Part shown: piece by piece, positions 1 through 8,784 of the stretch
How positions within the stretch are numbered: position 1 is the stretch's first letter
Layout: each line of letters starts with the position of its first letter
NCBI RefSeq assembly: GCF_030544485.1
Contig: NZ_CP130610.1
Coordinates: 2,542,001-2,606,000 of the forward strand
Origin: Halomonas sp. HAL1
Lineage (GTDB): Bacteria > Pseudomonadota > Gammaproteobacteria > Pseudomonadales > Halomonadaceae
DNA: 64,000 nucleotides
Direction of reading: 5' to 3'
Notes under the pieces: generated by a model
Told to the model about the DNA's origin: nothing
The model's database searches: none
Seen by the model: only the letters and a program-made list of their open reading frames with translations
Position numbers and translations under genes: made by a program

Positions 1-2
1 TA

Positions 3-221
3 TGGCTTTGGAGCCGTCTAAAAAGCTTCGTGGGTAACGATAGTCAAGTATTGATCAATGAGTTATTAGAGCAAGAGCGTGTATTGATGCAGGCGCTCTC
101 TTCGCTCTTTACCCATCCGTTACCTGATCCTATCGAACCGGTGGTAGAGGAATGTATGCGGGGGTGCCGTAAACTGATTCGCGAGCTCTATGCGCTGCAA
201 AAGCGCAACACGCACCGCTAG
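3..221 (+). CDS. Small hypothetical protein, probably 5'-truncated by the window edge
   Basis: The frame is open from the first bases of the window to the TAG at 219-221, so the gene may begin upstream. The only internal start in the track frame is a GTG at 30 with no clear ribosome site before it. The visible part is about 72 residues, mostly helical and charged at the end, with two Cys in an ECMRGC segment. No transmembrane segment or known family is recognised. Its stop overlaps the end of the convergent SanA-like gene by 4 bases. Function unknown. Confidence 0.5.
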   Translation, partial: WLWSRLKSFVGNDSQVLINELLEQERVLMQALSSLFTHPLPDPIEPVVEECMRGCRKLIRELYALQKRNTHR

Positions 222-940
222 GGTGCCGTAAAGCGTTCGTTGAGTGACGGCAGAATTAGCTCGATGGGCGCACGTTTCTTAAACTCTATGGGCTCTGGAG
301 TGCCGAGGAAATAGGGCTCCCTGCCCCATAGATACAGATCGCCCAGGGTAGCCACACGCGCTGCCCACTCGCGCAGTTTTAACCGCCACTCGACTTCCAC
401 CTTGGCATCATCCGCCACACAGCCGGTAACATCCATCCCCAACGCACGTCCAATGTACACCGCACGGGGAAGGTGCCAGCTCTGGGTAATCAGTAGCGCT
501 TTATCCAACTGAAACACATCCCGCGCCCGCGCAAGGGTGTCATAAGTGCTAAAGCCCGCAAAATCCATGGTCAATTGCTCTGATGCGACGCCGCGCCGAT
601 AAAGCTCGCGCCACATCGCTCGTGGCTCGTTATACGCTTGGGTACGATTATCGCCAGACAGCAACAGGTGCTCGACCTGGGACTGTTCAATCAAGGTGGC
701 TGCAGTACGCATCCGCGCATGAAAGTGCGGATTCCGAACGCCGCTGCGCGTCCAGTGAGAAGTACCAAAGACAACTCCCACTCTAGCGGGACGGCACTGC
801 TGCGGCTGACGTTCGATATAAGCAGCAGTCGTCGCGAGCACCCAAAAATTGCCACCTATAAACAGCAATGTCGCCAGCAGCGACAGTGCTCCTAGCGACA
901 TTAGTAAGCGCTTTAGCCATTTCAACAAGAGGTTATGCAT
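218..940 (-). CDS. SanA/YdcF-like DUF218 family envelope protein
   Basis: A 240-residue protein with one N-terminal membrane anchor (about residues 9-38) followed by a DUF218 domain. Family hallmarks are visible: a VVFGTS strand, the LLLSGDN turn, YNEP..M, a DFAGFSTYDT segment and a W/H-LPRA.YI stretch. This matches SanA, which in enteric bacteria affects envelope permeability and vancomycin exclusion at high temperature. The enzymatic reaction of the family is unsettled. The upstream ribosome site is weak. It lies downstream of the suf locus on the same strand but is separated from it by about 160 bases, so co-transcription is uncertain. Confidence 0.75.
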   Translation of the reverse strand: MHNLLLKWLKRLLMSLGALSLLATLLFIGGNFWVLATTAAYIERQPQQCRPARVGVVFGTSHWTRSGVRNPHFHARMRTAATLIEQSQVEHLLLSGDNRTQAYNEPRAMWRELYRRGVASEQLTMDFAGFSTYDTLARARDVFQLDKALLITQSWHLPRAVYIGRALGMDVTGCVADDAKVEVEWRLKLREWAARVATLGDLYLWGREPYFLGTPEPIEFKKRAPIELILPSLNERFTAP

Positions 941-1102
941 CCAGTTCCCCAGCCGGGGTTAGGCTTTGCACGAAAACTGACTGCGCTCGACAATACGGCG
1001 TTAAAAATCGCCTCAAAATGCTCATTTACAACCCGTAAACTCCGCTTTTTCGTTGATTTTTTGCCTTGTCTAGTCTTCGCTCGCCGACTTTTCGTAGAAA
1101 GC
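941..1102. repeat. Intergenic block resembling a dispersed gammaproteobacterial repeat
   Basis: No coding gene is supported here. Read on the minus strand it holds a GAGTTTACGGGTTGTAAATG stretch, where TTTAC and GTAAA can form a small hairpin. This is followed by a GCATTTTGAGGCG and TTTTTAACGCCG segment, and it ends in a GGTTAGGCTTTGC-like block on the plus strand. I recall similar blocks scattered between genes in Halomonas, Marinobacter and related genomes. The window has only this copy, so repetitiveness is memory-based and unproven. Confidence 0.3.
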
Positions 1103-1672
1103 CTAGAACATGCCGAGTTCAAGCTTGGCCTCGTCACTCATCATGTCACGGCTCCAGGGCGGACTGAAGACAATCTCGGTGTGTACTTTGCTGATCTGCG
1201 GTGCACCAAGTATCTTATTGCGCGCATCCGCTGCAATAACATCGCCCATACCGCATCCCGGGGCGGTTAGCGTCATACGAATAGTGGCAATGCGTTCGCC
1301 ACTGATAAGGCGCTCGATGCGGCAGCCGTAAACCAAGCCCAAATCAACAATATTGACGGGGATCTCTGGATCGAAGCAGGTGCGTAACTGATCCCACACA
1401 AACTGCTCGATATCCTCTTCACTCGCAGTTTCAGGCAGCGTAGGGCGGGGCAACGACTCAAGCCCCAGCGCGTCAAGGTTGCTCCCCTCAATCAAGAAAA
1501 GTCGCCCCTCAAAACCGACGCTCACCGAGCTACCTTTAGCCTGCATGACGCTGACTACGCTATCTTCGACGAGCGTTTCCGTACTACCAAACGGAATGGC
1601 AATAGCCTCCACATCGCGCTGAAGCGGCAACTGTTGACCTCGTTCGAGACTGGCTACTTGCTCAAGATCCAT
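1103..1672 (-). CDS. sufT: SufT, iron-sulfur cluster assembly/maturation protein (MIP18/DUF59 domain)
   Basis: A 189-residue protein with a specific N-terminal region (about 1-75) and a C-terminal MIP18/DUF59 domain (about 85-180). The domain shows DPEIPVNIVDLGLVYG, then LTAPGCGMGDVIA with the conserved cysteine, then FSPPWSRDMMS. SufT-type proteins assist Fe-S cluster assembly or transfer. It is the last gene of the suf locus, 49 bases after sufS and on the same strand. Both position and sequence agree with the long SufT form found beside suf operons. High confidence. Confidence 0.9.
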   Translation of the reverse strand: MDLEQVASLERGQQLPLQRDVEAIAIPFGSTETLVEDSVVSVMQAKGSSVSVGFEGRLFLIEGSNLDALGLESLPRPTLPETASEEDIEQFVWDQLRTCFDPEIPVNIVDLGLVYGCRIERLISGERIATIRMTLTAPGCGMGDVIAADARNKILGAPQISKVHTEIVFSPPWSRDMMSDEAKLELGMF

Positions 1673-1721
1673 ATCTGTCCTTAAAAACGTTCTTCAAAGA
1701 GCTGGCCTTAAAGAACCGACC

Positions 1722-2987
1722 TTAACGCACCATACCAATGACACGGTTGAGCGCTTCAATAAAGCTATCCACTTCTTCGAGCGTATTATACGCAGCAAAT
1801 GAAGCACGGCACGTCGCATCGACTCCGAAATGATGCAGCAAGGGCTGCGCGCAGTGGTGGCCGGTACGAATAGCAACACCGAGTTGATCTATCAATAAGC
1901 CGATGTCTTGCGAATGCGCCCCTTCCACCACAAACGACAGCACGCCTGCTTTTTGCGGTGCGGTGCCTAAAATACGCAGCCCATCGATTCGTCCAGCCGC
2001 TTGCGTCGCGCGGTCAAGCAACTGCCCTTCCCACTTGCCGATGGCATTAACACCAACGCTTTCTACCCACTCAAGTGCACGCCCCAGCGCAATGACTTCC
2101 GCAATGGCGGGCGTTCCGGCTTCAAACTTGTGCGGAATATCGGCGAAGGTAGTGCCCGAACCGAAAGAGACGGTTTTAATCATCTCACCGCCGCCCTGCC
2201 AAGGCGGCATCGCTTCGAGCAAAGCCTGCTTGCCATACAGCACGCCTACGCCAGTGGGCCCATACACTTTGTGGCCCGAGAACGCATAGAAGTCGGCATC
2301 AATCGCCTGCACATCGACTACCTGATGAGGGGCAGCTTGGGCGCCATCAATCAGAATCAAGGCGCCGTGCTGGTGAGCAAGCGCCGCCATTTCCTGCACA
2401 GGGTTAATCGTCCCTAGCGCATTAGAGACATGATTGACCGCTACCAGCTTAGTACGCTCACTCAGCAGCCCACGATAAGCAGCCATATCCAATGCGCCAT
2501 TGGCCTCAACGGGAATCACTTTAATGGTAAACCCGATCTCGGCGGCTAACAGTTGCCAGGGCACGATATTGGAGTGGTGCTCCAGCATGGAAATCAGCAC
2601 TTCATCGCCAGGTGCTAGGTTTTTACGCCCCCAGCTATGAACGACCAAGTTAATCGCTTCTGTAGTACCACGGGTAAAGATGATCTGACGCGCATCTTCC
2701 GCGTTGAGAAACGCCCGAACCTTGTGACGCGTACCTTCAAACGCCGCCGTCGCCTCATCGGCGAGGGTATGTAGCCCACGGTGAATATTGGCGTTATAGC
2801 GCGAGTAGTAATCGCTAAAGACGTCAATCACCTGCTGGGGTGTCTGGCTAGTCGCCGCATTGTCTAAGTAGATTAGCGGCTTGCCGTGCACTTCACGGGC
2901 AAGCACCGGAAAATCCTGACGCAGACGGGCGACATCAAAGGGTGCTTGCACTTGCGCGGGCGCCTGCTCAATAACGGTATTTGGCAT
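1722..2987 (-). CDS. sufS: SufS cysteine desulfurase
   Basis: PLP enzyme that removes sulfur from cysteine and hands it on for Fe-S cluster building. The protein is 421 residues with a fold type I layout. The PLP lysine lies in FSGHKVYGPTGVG and the catalytic cysteine in RTGHHCAQPLL, the class II desulfurase pattern. I place the start at the ATG at 2987, six bases after a GAGGAG site, rather than the TTG one codon upstream. It follows sufD by 69 bases. No sufE is seen in the window. Confidence 0.95.
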   Translation of the reverse strand: MPNTVIEQAPAQVQAPFDVARLRQDFPVLAREVHGKPLIYLDNAATSQTPQQVIDVFSDYYSRYNANIHRGLHTLADEATAAFEGTRHKVRAFLNAEDARQIIFTRGTTEAINLVVHSWGRKNLAPGDEVLISMLEHHSNIVPWQLLAAEIGFTIKVIPVEANGALDMAAYRGLLSERTKLVAVNHVSNALGTINPVQEMAALAHQHGALILIDGAQAAPHQVVDVQAIDADFYAFSGHKVYGPTGVGVLYGKQALLEAMPPWQGGGEMIKTVSFGSGTTFADIPHKFEAGTPAIAEVIALGRALEWVESVGVNAIGKWEGQLLDRATQAAGRIDGLRILGTAPQKAGVLSFVVEGAHSQDIGLLIDQLGVAIRTGHHCAQPLLHHFGVDATCRASFAAYNTLEEVDSFIEALNRVIGMVR

Positions 2988-3056
2988 CAATCACTCCTCG
3001 TTGAGCCCTTGAAGCTAGTCTTTAAAAGCGGGCCTTTAAAAGCGGGTCTTAAAGAG

Positions 3057-4397
3057 CTAGTCGTTAATTGCGGCTGCCGCTTCAACAAGCCCAGCAAGAT
3101 TAAAGCGCTCCGGCAACTTACCCGCAACCGCGAGTTCAACGCGCTCGGCAATCGCATCAAGGCTAACTTTATCCAACACCTCTCCCGCAAAGGCGAGGGT
3201 TAACAGGCCTCGTGCGGTGGCTTCATCGATACCGCGCGTGCGCAGGGCATAGATCGCCTCTTCGTCCAGCTGGCCGGTAGTGGTGCCGTGTGAACACTTA
3301 ACATCATCGGCGTAGATTTCAAGCTCAGGCTTGGCATCGATGTGGGCACGATCCGACAGCAGTAGGTTTTGATTGCTCTGAAACCCTTCAATCTTCTGAC
3401 TATCGCGCTTGACGTAGACCTTGCCGTTAAACACGCCGTGAGCGCGGTCATCCAGAATGCCCTTGTAGTTCTCATTGGAGAACGTCAGCGGTGCGTTGTG
3501 GTTGACCTTGGTGTGGTTATCGACGTGTTGGCGACCTTGACCAAAGAACAGGCCCAGGAAATTAGTTTCAGCGCCCTGGCCGTTCAAATCACTGATCAAG
3601 TCGTTGCGCACCAGTGCGCCACCCAGGCTCAGGTTGTAAGAGGTATAGCGTGTATCGCGGCTCTGCTCGACATGAATGCTCGCCACGTGCATATCGCCCA
3701 ACGGTGCTTCCTGCAGCTTGTAGTGAGCCAGTATCGCCCCACGGTCGAGCATCAGTTCGCCCACGACGTTGGTGAAGTTGGTCGCTTCGCTTTCGCCTGT
3801 GTAGTGTTCAATTAGCGTGGCTTCGCTGCGGCTACCTGCTTCCACCAGTACACGCGGGTGGCACATCACCGGCTGGCCAGCGCGGGACAGAAACTGCAGC
3901 AGGATAGGTTTCTCAACGACTGTTCCCGGTGCAATGCGAACCACAGCGCCCTCTTCCATAAACGCCGTATTCAGCGCCGCAAACGGTGAGAAATCCACCC
4001 CGGTTAAGCGCCCCAGCGGGCCACCAACCGCTTCGTGATTCTCTGCTAACGCTTTCGAGAGCGGTAATACCTGGACACTTGACGGGAGCGAGTCCACATC
4101 CGAGAGCGCCGATGAGAAAACGCCATCTACAAACGTCAGGCGATAAGCATCAATGGGCAGCGTCAGTGCCGCGGCACTGGCCTGAGAGAACTCGGCATTG
4201 TCGGCGAGCGCAAAGTTGCCCTGGGCGATCGAGCGTACATCGGTGTACTTCCACTCTTCATCACGGCGAGTGGGGAAACCCAGCGCTTCAAAACGTGCAG
4301 CACCCGCTTGGCGCCGAGCGGCAATCCAGGTGGGCTCTGCCGTGTAGCTCGAGCTGCGCGCCTTCAGCGTGTCTAAAAAGGTTTGCGTATCGCTCAT
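3057..4397 (-). CDS. sufD: SufD scaffold subunit
   Basis: A 446-residue SufBD-family protein, a partner of SufB and SufC in the cytosolic Fe-S scaffold complex. The C-terminal half has the beta-helix signature: KVNHNAP, YKGILDD.AHGVFNGKVYV, AKPELEIYADDVKCSHG, LDEEAIYALRTRG. The histidine of CSHG, implicated in cluster assembly at the SufB-SufD interface, is present. Its ATG overlaps the sufC stop by 4 bases (ATGA), which implies translational coupling. The spacer before sufS carries a short duplicated TTTAAAAGCGGG motif that may fold. Confidence 0.93.
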   Translation of the reverse strand: MSDTQTFLDTLKARSSSYTAEPTWIAARRQAGAARFEALGFPTRRDEEWKYTDVRSIAQGNFALADNAEFSQASAAALTLPIDAYRLTFVDGVFSSALSDVDSLPSSVQVLPLSKALAENHEAVGGPLGRLTGVDFSPFAALNTAFMEEGAVVRIAPGTVVEKPILLQFLSRAGQPVMCHPRVLVEAGSRSEATLIEHYTGESEATNFTNVVGELMLDRGAILAHYKLQEAPLGDMHVASIHVEQSRDTRYTSYNLSLGGALVRNDLISDLNGQGAETNFLGLFFGQGRQHVDNHTKVNHNAPLTFSNENYKGILDDRAHGVFNGKVYVKRDSQKIEGFQSNQNLLLSDRAHIDAKPELEIYADDVKCSHGTTTGQLDEEAIYALRTRGIDEATARGLLTLAFAGEVLDKVSLDAIAERVELAVAGKLPERFNLAGLVEAAAAIND

Positions 4398-5143
4398 GCC
4401 ACAGACTCCTCGATACCTTCGTACCCATTGGCTTCCAGTTGCTTGGCTAGTTCCGCGTCGCCAGTTTTCACGATACGGCCATCGACCAAGACGTGGACTT
4501 TGTCCGGAATAATGTAGTCGAGCAGACGCTGGTAGTGAGTCACCAGCAGGATGGCGCGGTCTTCAGCGCGCAGGCTGTTGACACCATCGGCGACCACTTT
4601 CATGGCGTCGATATCCAGGCCGGAGTCGATCTCGTCGAGCATGGCAAGCTTCGGCTGAAGCACCAGCATTTGCAGGATCTCGTTACGCTTTTTCTCACCG
4701 CCAGAGAAGCCTTCGTTAACGGCGCGCTGTAGGAAGCTGGCGTCCATTTTCATGTAACCAAGCTTCTCTTTCACCAGCTTCATAAACTCCGGCGCTGGCA
4801 TTTCGCCCTCGCCACGCGCTACGCGCTGGGCATTAAGCGCCGACTTCAGAAGGTAGATGTTTTTAACCCCAGGGATCTCAACCGGGTACTGGAAACCCAG
4901 CAACAAACCAGCCTGGGCGCGCTCTTCAATTTCCATTTCGAGCACGTCTTTGCCTTCAAAGGTAATGGTGCCCTGGGTAACTTCATAGCCATCCTTACCA
5001 GCGATGACCGCCGATAGCGTCGATTTACCCGCGCCGTTCGGCCCCATGATGGCGTGCACTTCACCCGCGTTGATAGTCAGGGTGAGGCCTTTCAGGATTT
5101 CATTGCCTTCGACGGTGACGTGTAAATCATTCACTTGCAACAT
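4394..5143 (-). CDS. sufC: SufC, ABC-type ATPase of the Suf complex
   Basis: A 249-residue ABC ATPase without membrane partners. Walker A is GPNGAGKSTLS (about residue 34), the signature is FSGGEKKRNE, and Walker B is LAMLDEIDSGLD with the Glu-Ile variation typical of SufC. It powers the SufBCD scaffold. The upstream site GAAGG lies ahead of the ATG. The gene lies 71 bases after sufB and overlaps sufD by 4 bases. Confidence 0.95.
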   Translation of the reverse strand: MLQVNDLHVTVEGNEILKGLTLTINAGEVHAIMGPNGAGKSTLSAVIAGKDGYEVTQGTITFEGKDVLEMEIEERAQAGLLLGFQYPVEIPGVKNIYLLKSALNAQRVARGEGEMPAPEFMKLVKEKLGYMKMDASFLQRAVNEGFSGGEKKRNEILQMLVLQPKLAMLDEIDSGLDIDAMKVVADGVNSLRAEDRAILLVTHYQRLLDYIIPDKVHVLVDGRIVKTGDAELAKQLEANGYEGIEESVA

Positions 5144-5214
5144 ATTGATTACCTTCTAATTCTGGCGAGTCGCTACGGCGACACTAATAAAATGAGTGAC
5201 TGAACGGCTAGGAC

Positions 5215-6657
5215 TTAACCTACTGCGCCTTCCAGGGTGACGTTGAGCAGCGCTTCCGCTTCTACGGCAAACTCCATCGGCAGCTCTTGGAAGACGTCTT
5301 TACAGAAGCCATTCACAATCATGCTGACCGCGTCTTCTTCCGAGATACCGCGGCTCTGGCAGTAGAACAGCTGGTCTTCACCGATTTTAGAAGTGGTCGC
5401 TTCGTGCTCAATGGTCGCCGTACTGTTGCCAATTTCTTGATAAGGGAAGGTGTGCGCACCGCACTTATCGCCAATCAGCAAAGAGTCACACTGGGTAAAG
5501 TTACGTGCCCCTTTGGCGCGCGGGCCGATTTTCACCAAGCCGCGATACGACTGATTGCTGCGACCGGCAGAGATACCTTTAGCAACGATATACGAACGGG
5601 TACCTTCGCCAATGTGAATCATCTTGGTGCCGGTATCGGCCTGTTGGCGGCCATTCGTGACCGCAACAGAGTAGAACTCGCCGATACTGTCTTTACCCCG
5701 TAAAACGCAGGAAGGGTATTTCCAGGTAATGGCGGAGCCGGTCTCTACCTGCGTCCAGCTGATGCGCGAGCGGTCGCCACGGCAGTCGCCACGCTTAGTA
5801 ACGAAGTTGTAGATACCGCCCTTGCCATTCTCATCACCGGGATACCAGTTCTGTACCGTGGAGTATTTGATATAGGCGTCGTCTAGGGCGACAAGCTCTA
5901 CCACCGCGGCGTGCAGCTGGTTTTCATCGCGCATTGGCGCGGTACAGCCCTCCAGGTAGGAAACCTGGGCGCGGCTTTCGCAAATAATCAGCGTGCGCTC
6001 AAACTGGCCGGTGTTGGCCGCGTTAATGCGGAAGTATGTTGATAGCTCCATCGGGCAGGTTACGCCTTCTGGCACAAATACAAAGGAGCCATCGGTAAAC
6101 ACCGCTGAGTTCAGCGCCGCAAAGTAGTTATCTGCCACGGGCACCACGGTGCCCAGATACTGTTTGATCAGCTCTGGGTAGTCGCGGATAGCTTCGGAGA
6201 TGGAGCAGAAAATCACGCCTGCCTCACCCAGCTGTTTTTTGAAAGTGGTCGCAACCGACACCGAGTCGAATACTGCGTCTACTGCCACGCCTGCCAACGC
6301 CGCACGTTCGTGTAGCGGAATGCCCAACTTCTCATAGGTTTCCAGCAGCTTGGGGTCGACTTCATCCAGGCTCTGTGGGCCGTCTTCCGGGCGCTTCGGC
6401 GCACTGAAATAGGAAATCGATTGGTAATCAATCGGTGGATAGTCAAGATGCGCCCAAGATGGCGCTTCCATCTTCAACCACTGACGATAGGCATCCAGGC
6501 GCCACTCCAGCATCCACTCGGGTTCGCCCTTCTTCTTGGAAATAAAGGCGATGGTGTTTTCATCCAGGCCAGGTGGCAGGGTGTCGCTTTCAATATCGGT
6601 TACGAAGCCGTCTTTGTATTCGCGACGAACCAACTGTTCCATTTCTTCGCTTGCCAT
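5215..6657 (-). CDS. sufB: SufB, Fe-S cluster scaffold protein
   Basis: A 480-residue core scaffold of the SufBCD complex. Conserved stretches include [69 protein letters not shown] (read in two parts), CDSLLIG and the C-terminal [16 protein letters not shown]. An open frame extends 12 codons further upstream, but the ATG at 6657 sits 7 bases after a perfect GGAGGG site, so I choose that start. It is the first structural gene after the regulator, 78 bases downstream. Confidence 0.95.
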   Translation of the reverse strand: MASEEMEQLVRREYKDGFVTDIESDTLPPGLDENTIAFISKKKGEPEWMLEWRLDAYRQWLKMEAPSWAHLDYPPIDYQSISYFSAPKRPEDGPQSLDEVDPKLLETYEKLGIPLHERAALAGVAVDAVFDSVSVATTFKKQLGEAGVIFCSISEAIRDYPELIKQYLGTVVPVADNYFAALNSAVFTDGSFVFVPEGVTCPMELSTYFRINAANTGQFERTLIICESRAQVSYLEGCTAPMRDENQLHAAVVELVALDDAYIKYSTVQNWYPGDENGKGGIYNFVTKRGDCRGDRSRISWTQVETGSAITWKYPSCVLRGKDSIGEFYSVAVTNGRQQADTGTKMIHIGEGTRSYIVAKGISAGRSNQSYRGLVKIGPRAKGARNFTQCDSLLIGDKCGAHTFPYQEIGNSTATIEHEATTSKIGEDQLFYCQSRGISEEDAVSMIVNGFCKDVFQELPMEFAVEAEALLNVTLEGAVG

Positions 6658-6735
6658 GGTGATACCCTCCGGGCAGTTGGGTGGCGAGGTCATCGCCTTT
6701 AATAATAAAGTAGGCCTGCTGTACTTGCGCCGCTG

Positions 6736-7200
6736 TTAGGCAGACGCTGCCGACAGGCTGATCGTTTGAATTGGCAATTGCACCGGCAATTTAATCGGCG
6801 CTGTATCGGCTAAATGCGCTAAGGTCACGCTTTCAAGCAGCGTTCGCATCGCCAATGAAACCCGCTGCCAGTTGTCAGCCACACCACAGGTAGCCACAAG
6901 TTCGCAATCGCCTTCCGCTTGACTACACTCGGTCATGGCAACAGGGCCTTCAATCGCCGCAATAATGTCGGCTGCCGTAATCTGTGATGCTGGCCGCGCC
7001 AAGCGATAACCGCCTTGAGCACCACGCTGGGACACCAACAGCCCCGCACGTGCCAACATTTTAAGTGTTTTACTTACCGTGGGGTGTGGCAGCTGCACAG
7101 CCTCAGCCAAGTCGGCCGCTGCATGTGATGCTTGGGAGTGACGGGCAATTTGTGCCATCACTACAGCGGCATAGTCTGTCAGCCGAGAAAGCTTGAGCAT
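6736..7200 (-). CDS. Rrf2-family [Fe-S] regulator of the suf operon (IscR/SufR-like)
   Basis: A 154-residue Rrf2 protein beginning MLKLSRLTDYAAVVM, with an N-terminal winged helix (about 1-65). It has three cysteines at about 92, 99 and 105 in a C-x6-C-x5-C arrangement, the expected Fe-S cluster ligands. The ATG at 7200 is preceded by AGGGGAG; a longer frame starts 12 codons upstream but lacks a site. It is the first gene of the suf operon, so feedback control by cluster occupancy is likely. The spacing resembles the 'SUF system regulator' subgroup more than E. coli IscR. Confidence 0.88.
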   Translation of the reverse strand: MLKLSRLTDYAAVVMAQIARHSQASHAAADLAEAVQLPHPTVSKTLKMLARAGLLVSQRGAQGGYRLARPASQITAADIIAAIEGPVAMTECSQAEGDCELVATCGVADNWQRVSLAMRTLLESVTLAHLADTAPIKLPVQLPIQTISLSAASA

Positions 7201-7256
7201 GTCGACTCCCCTTTTATGTGCTTGGTACGCAGTCAATCAACTCGTTGGCTGCATCA

Positions 7257-7281
7257 ATTGAGTACCATTTTAGTCCTGTAT
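7257..7281 (-). promoter_or_regulatory. Putative IscR-type binding site in the suf promoter
   Basis: Read on the minus strand, the sequence begins ATACAGGACTAAAATGG and resembles the type 1 IscR motif (ATA..., GACT, A/T-rich centre, ...GT). The match is good in the first half and partial in the second. It lies about 57 bases upstream of the regulator start, where an autoregulatory site would be expected. Inferred from motif resemblance only. Confidence 0.4.
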
Positions 7282-7361
7282 AAATTTGATGTGAAGCCCT
7301 TGAGCCAAATGGTTAGCAATTTGAGCAAAATAACAGCACGATCGACGCTAATCGCATCAAA

Positions 7362-7382
7362 AACAACAATCATTATCATTTA
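7362..7382. promoter_or_regulatory. Fur-box-like element
   Basis: The minus strand reads TGATAATGATTGTTG, close to the 7-1-7 Fur core TGATAATnATTATCA with a few mismatches in the second half. It lies between the divergent suf regulator and yjfB. Iron control of a suf operon by Fur is established in other bacteria, so a functional Fur site is plausible here. Confidence 0.4.
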
Positions 7383-7507
7383 AAAAAGCTATTAGCTTTA
7401 TACTGCTGCTGGCTATCGCTTTGCATGTATGAACAGCGTCTGGTAATTTCGATTGAGTATTGAGTGCCATCGCTTTGGATGGCGGCTTGCTATTCGAGGA
7501 TTAAAAG

Positions 7508-7711
7508 ATGGATTCAGCAGTCAACAATATGGTCAGCGCCTCAATGGCGATGCAGCAGGTGCAAGTAGTCCAGCAGGCCCAGTTTAACGTTTTTAAAGAG
7601 GCGTTAGACGGGCAAGCAGCCCATATTACTGCGCTGATGGACAGCGTTGCGCAGGCGCCACAGCTGGCCACAAGTGGAAGCGTCGGTACGCAAATCAATA
7701 CCACTGCGTAA
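7508..7711 (+). CDS. YjfB-family putative motility protein
   Basis: A 67-residue protein beginning MDSAVNNMVSASMAMQQVQV, the signature of the small YjfB family (annotated as putative motility protein, role not established). It has a GAGGA site 8 bases before the ATG. It is rich in Gln, Ala and Met and probably forms a helix. It is transcribed away from suf and closed by a strong terminator, so it is monocistronic. Confidence 0.75.
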   Translation: MDSAVNNMVSASMAMQQVQVVQQAQFNVFKEALDGQAAHITALMDSVAQAPQLATSGSVGTQINTTA

Positions 7712-7731
7712 AAATAGATGACTGATAAATC

Positions 7732-7764
7732 AATAGCCCCCTGCATGCAGGTGGCTATTTTTTT
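7732..7764 (+). terminator. Rho-independent terminator after yjfB
   Basis: The inverted repeat AATAGCCcCCTGCA / TGCAGGtGGCTATT is followed directly by TTTTT. It closes yjfB and also lies beyond the end of the convergent yjdM gene. Confidence 0.85.
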
Positions 7765-7781
7765 GACTGTCTGGTTTAACG

Positions 7782-8120
7782 CTAGGCTTTCTTAACAAAT
7801 TCAGATTTAAGCTTCATCGGGCCGATGCCGTCAATTTTACAGTCGATATCGTGATCGCCCTCTACCAAGCGGATGCTTTTCACTTTGGTGCCCACTTTAA
7901 CCACCAGTGAACTGCCTTTAACCTTTAAATCCTTGATCACCGTGACACTATCGCCGTCGACCAACATGTTGCCGTTAGCATCGCGCACGCCTGAAGCTTC
8001 TTCAGCGCTCTCCTCTGCTACCTTTGACCACTCGTGGCCACACTCTGGGCAAACGTATTGAAGCCCATCATCGTAGCTAAATTCGGAAGCGCAGGCAGGA
8101 CAGTTAGGCAGATCACTCAT
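7782..8120 (-). CDS. yjdM: YjdM (PhnA-like) zinc-ribbon protein
   Basis: A 112-residue protein with an N-terminal four-cysteine zinc ribbon (CPAC near residue 7, CPEC near residue 25). It is followed by the PhnA domain ([40 protein letters not shown]). The older name suggested alkylphosphonate metabolism, but the function is not established. The start is the ATG at 8120, preceded by GGAG; the longer frame upstream does not fit the family length. Confidence 0.88.
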   Translation of the reverse strand: MSDLPNCPACASEFSYDDGLQYVCPECGHEWSKVAEESAEEASGVRDANGNMLVDGDSVTVIKDLKVKGSSLVVKVGTKVKSIRLVEGDHDIDCKIDGIGPMKLKSEFVKKA

Positions 8121-8235
8121 GGGACGGCTCCATCGTTTGGCTAATACAAAAGGCTGGTTCAAGATCTAAGAAAGCGATGGAGCCTACACGGATTATTCCG
8201 CTTGTCTACTTTTGCGGATGCTTTTGCGGATGCGA

Positions 8236-8712
8236 TCAATCACGCTGATACGTGCCTACCAAACGATTCATGCCTAGCAGATTAGGCTCTACTTCTTTGA
8301 GTAGTTCGGCAAGCGTCAGCCCTTCAGGCAGCGACGTTTGATGGTCCAGCGCCAGCACCCAGAAATAGTAAAGATGCTTACCATGCCCTTCAGGGGGCAT
8401 CGGGCCAAAGTAACCAACTCCGCCTTTATCATTGGCGCCAGCAGTGCCCACAACACTCTTTTCAGTTAACTCATGGGTATCAGCGGGCAAGTTATAGAGC
8501 ACCCAATGTACAAAGCCGTAGCTGCCATCCTTGACCAAAGGAGCATCTGGATCGTGACAGATGACAGCGAAACCTTGGGTTCCCTCGGGGGCATCTTTCC
8601 AAGCTAGGGCAGGCGAAACATTTTCCCCCTCCCCTGTGTGCTTGGAAGGAATGGCTTGATGATCAGCAAACGCTTGACTGATAACCTGCATGGATGAAAG
8701 TGCAAATGCCAT
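8236..8712 (-). CDS. YbhB/YbcL-type Raf kinase inhibitor-like (PEBP) protein
   Basis: A 158-residue PEBP-fold protein. Ligand-pocket motifs are present: CHDPDAP near residue 52, GFVHWVLYNLP near residue 66, and GPMPPEGHGKHLYYFW near residue 103. There is no signal peptide, so it is probably cytoplasmic like YbhB. The biological ligand in bacteria is unknown. A GGAGAG site precedes the ATG. It stands alone between yjdM and a lipoprotein gene on the same strand. Confidence 0.88.
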   Translation of the reverse strand: MAFALSSMQVISQAFADHQAIPSKHTGEGENVSPALAWKDAPEGTQGFAVICHDPDAPLVKDGSYGFVHWVLYNLPADTHELTEKSVVGTAGANDKGGVGYFGPMPPEGHGKHLYYFWVLALDHQTSLPEGLTLAELLKEVEPNLLGMNRLVGTYQRD

Positions 8713-8784
8713 GTTTCTCTCCTTGGTTTATCTGATGGACCGTGTTTTATCTGATGAACCGTTGCTGAGCATGAAGACCATTAA

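Noticed and set aside
583..895. Plus-strand open frames opposite the SanA-like gene
   Set aside because: They are shadows of the strongly supported minus-strand gene.
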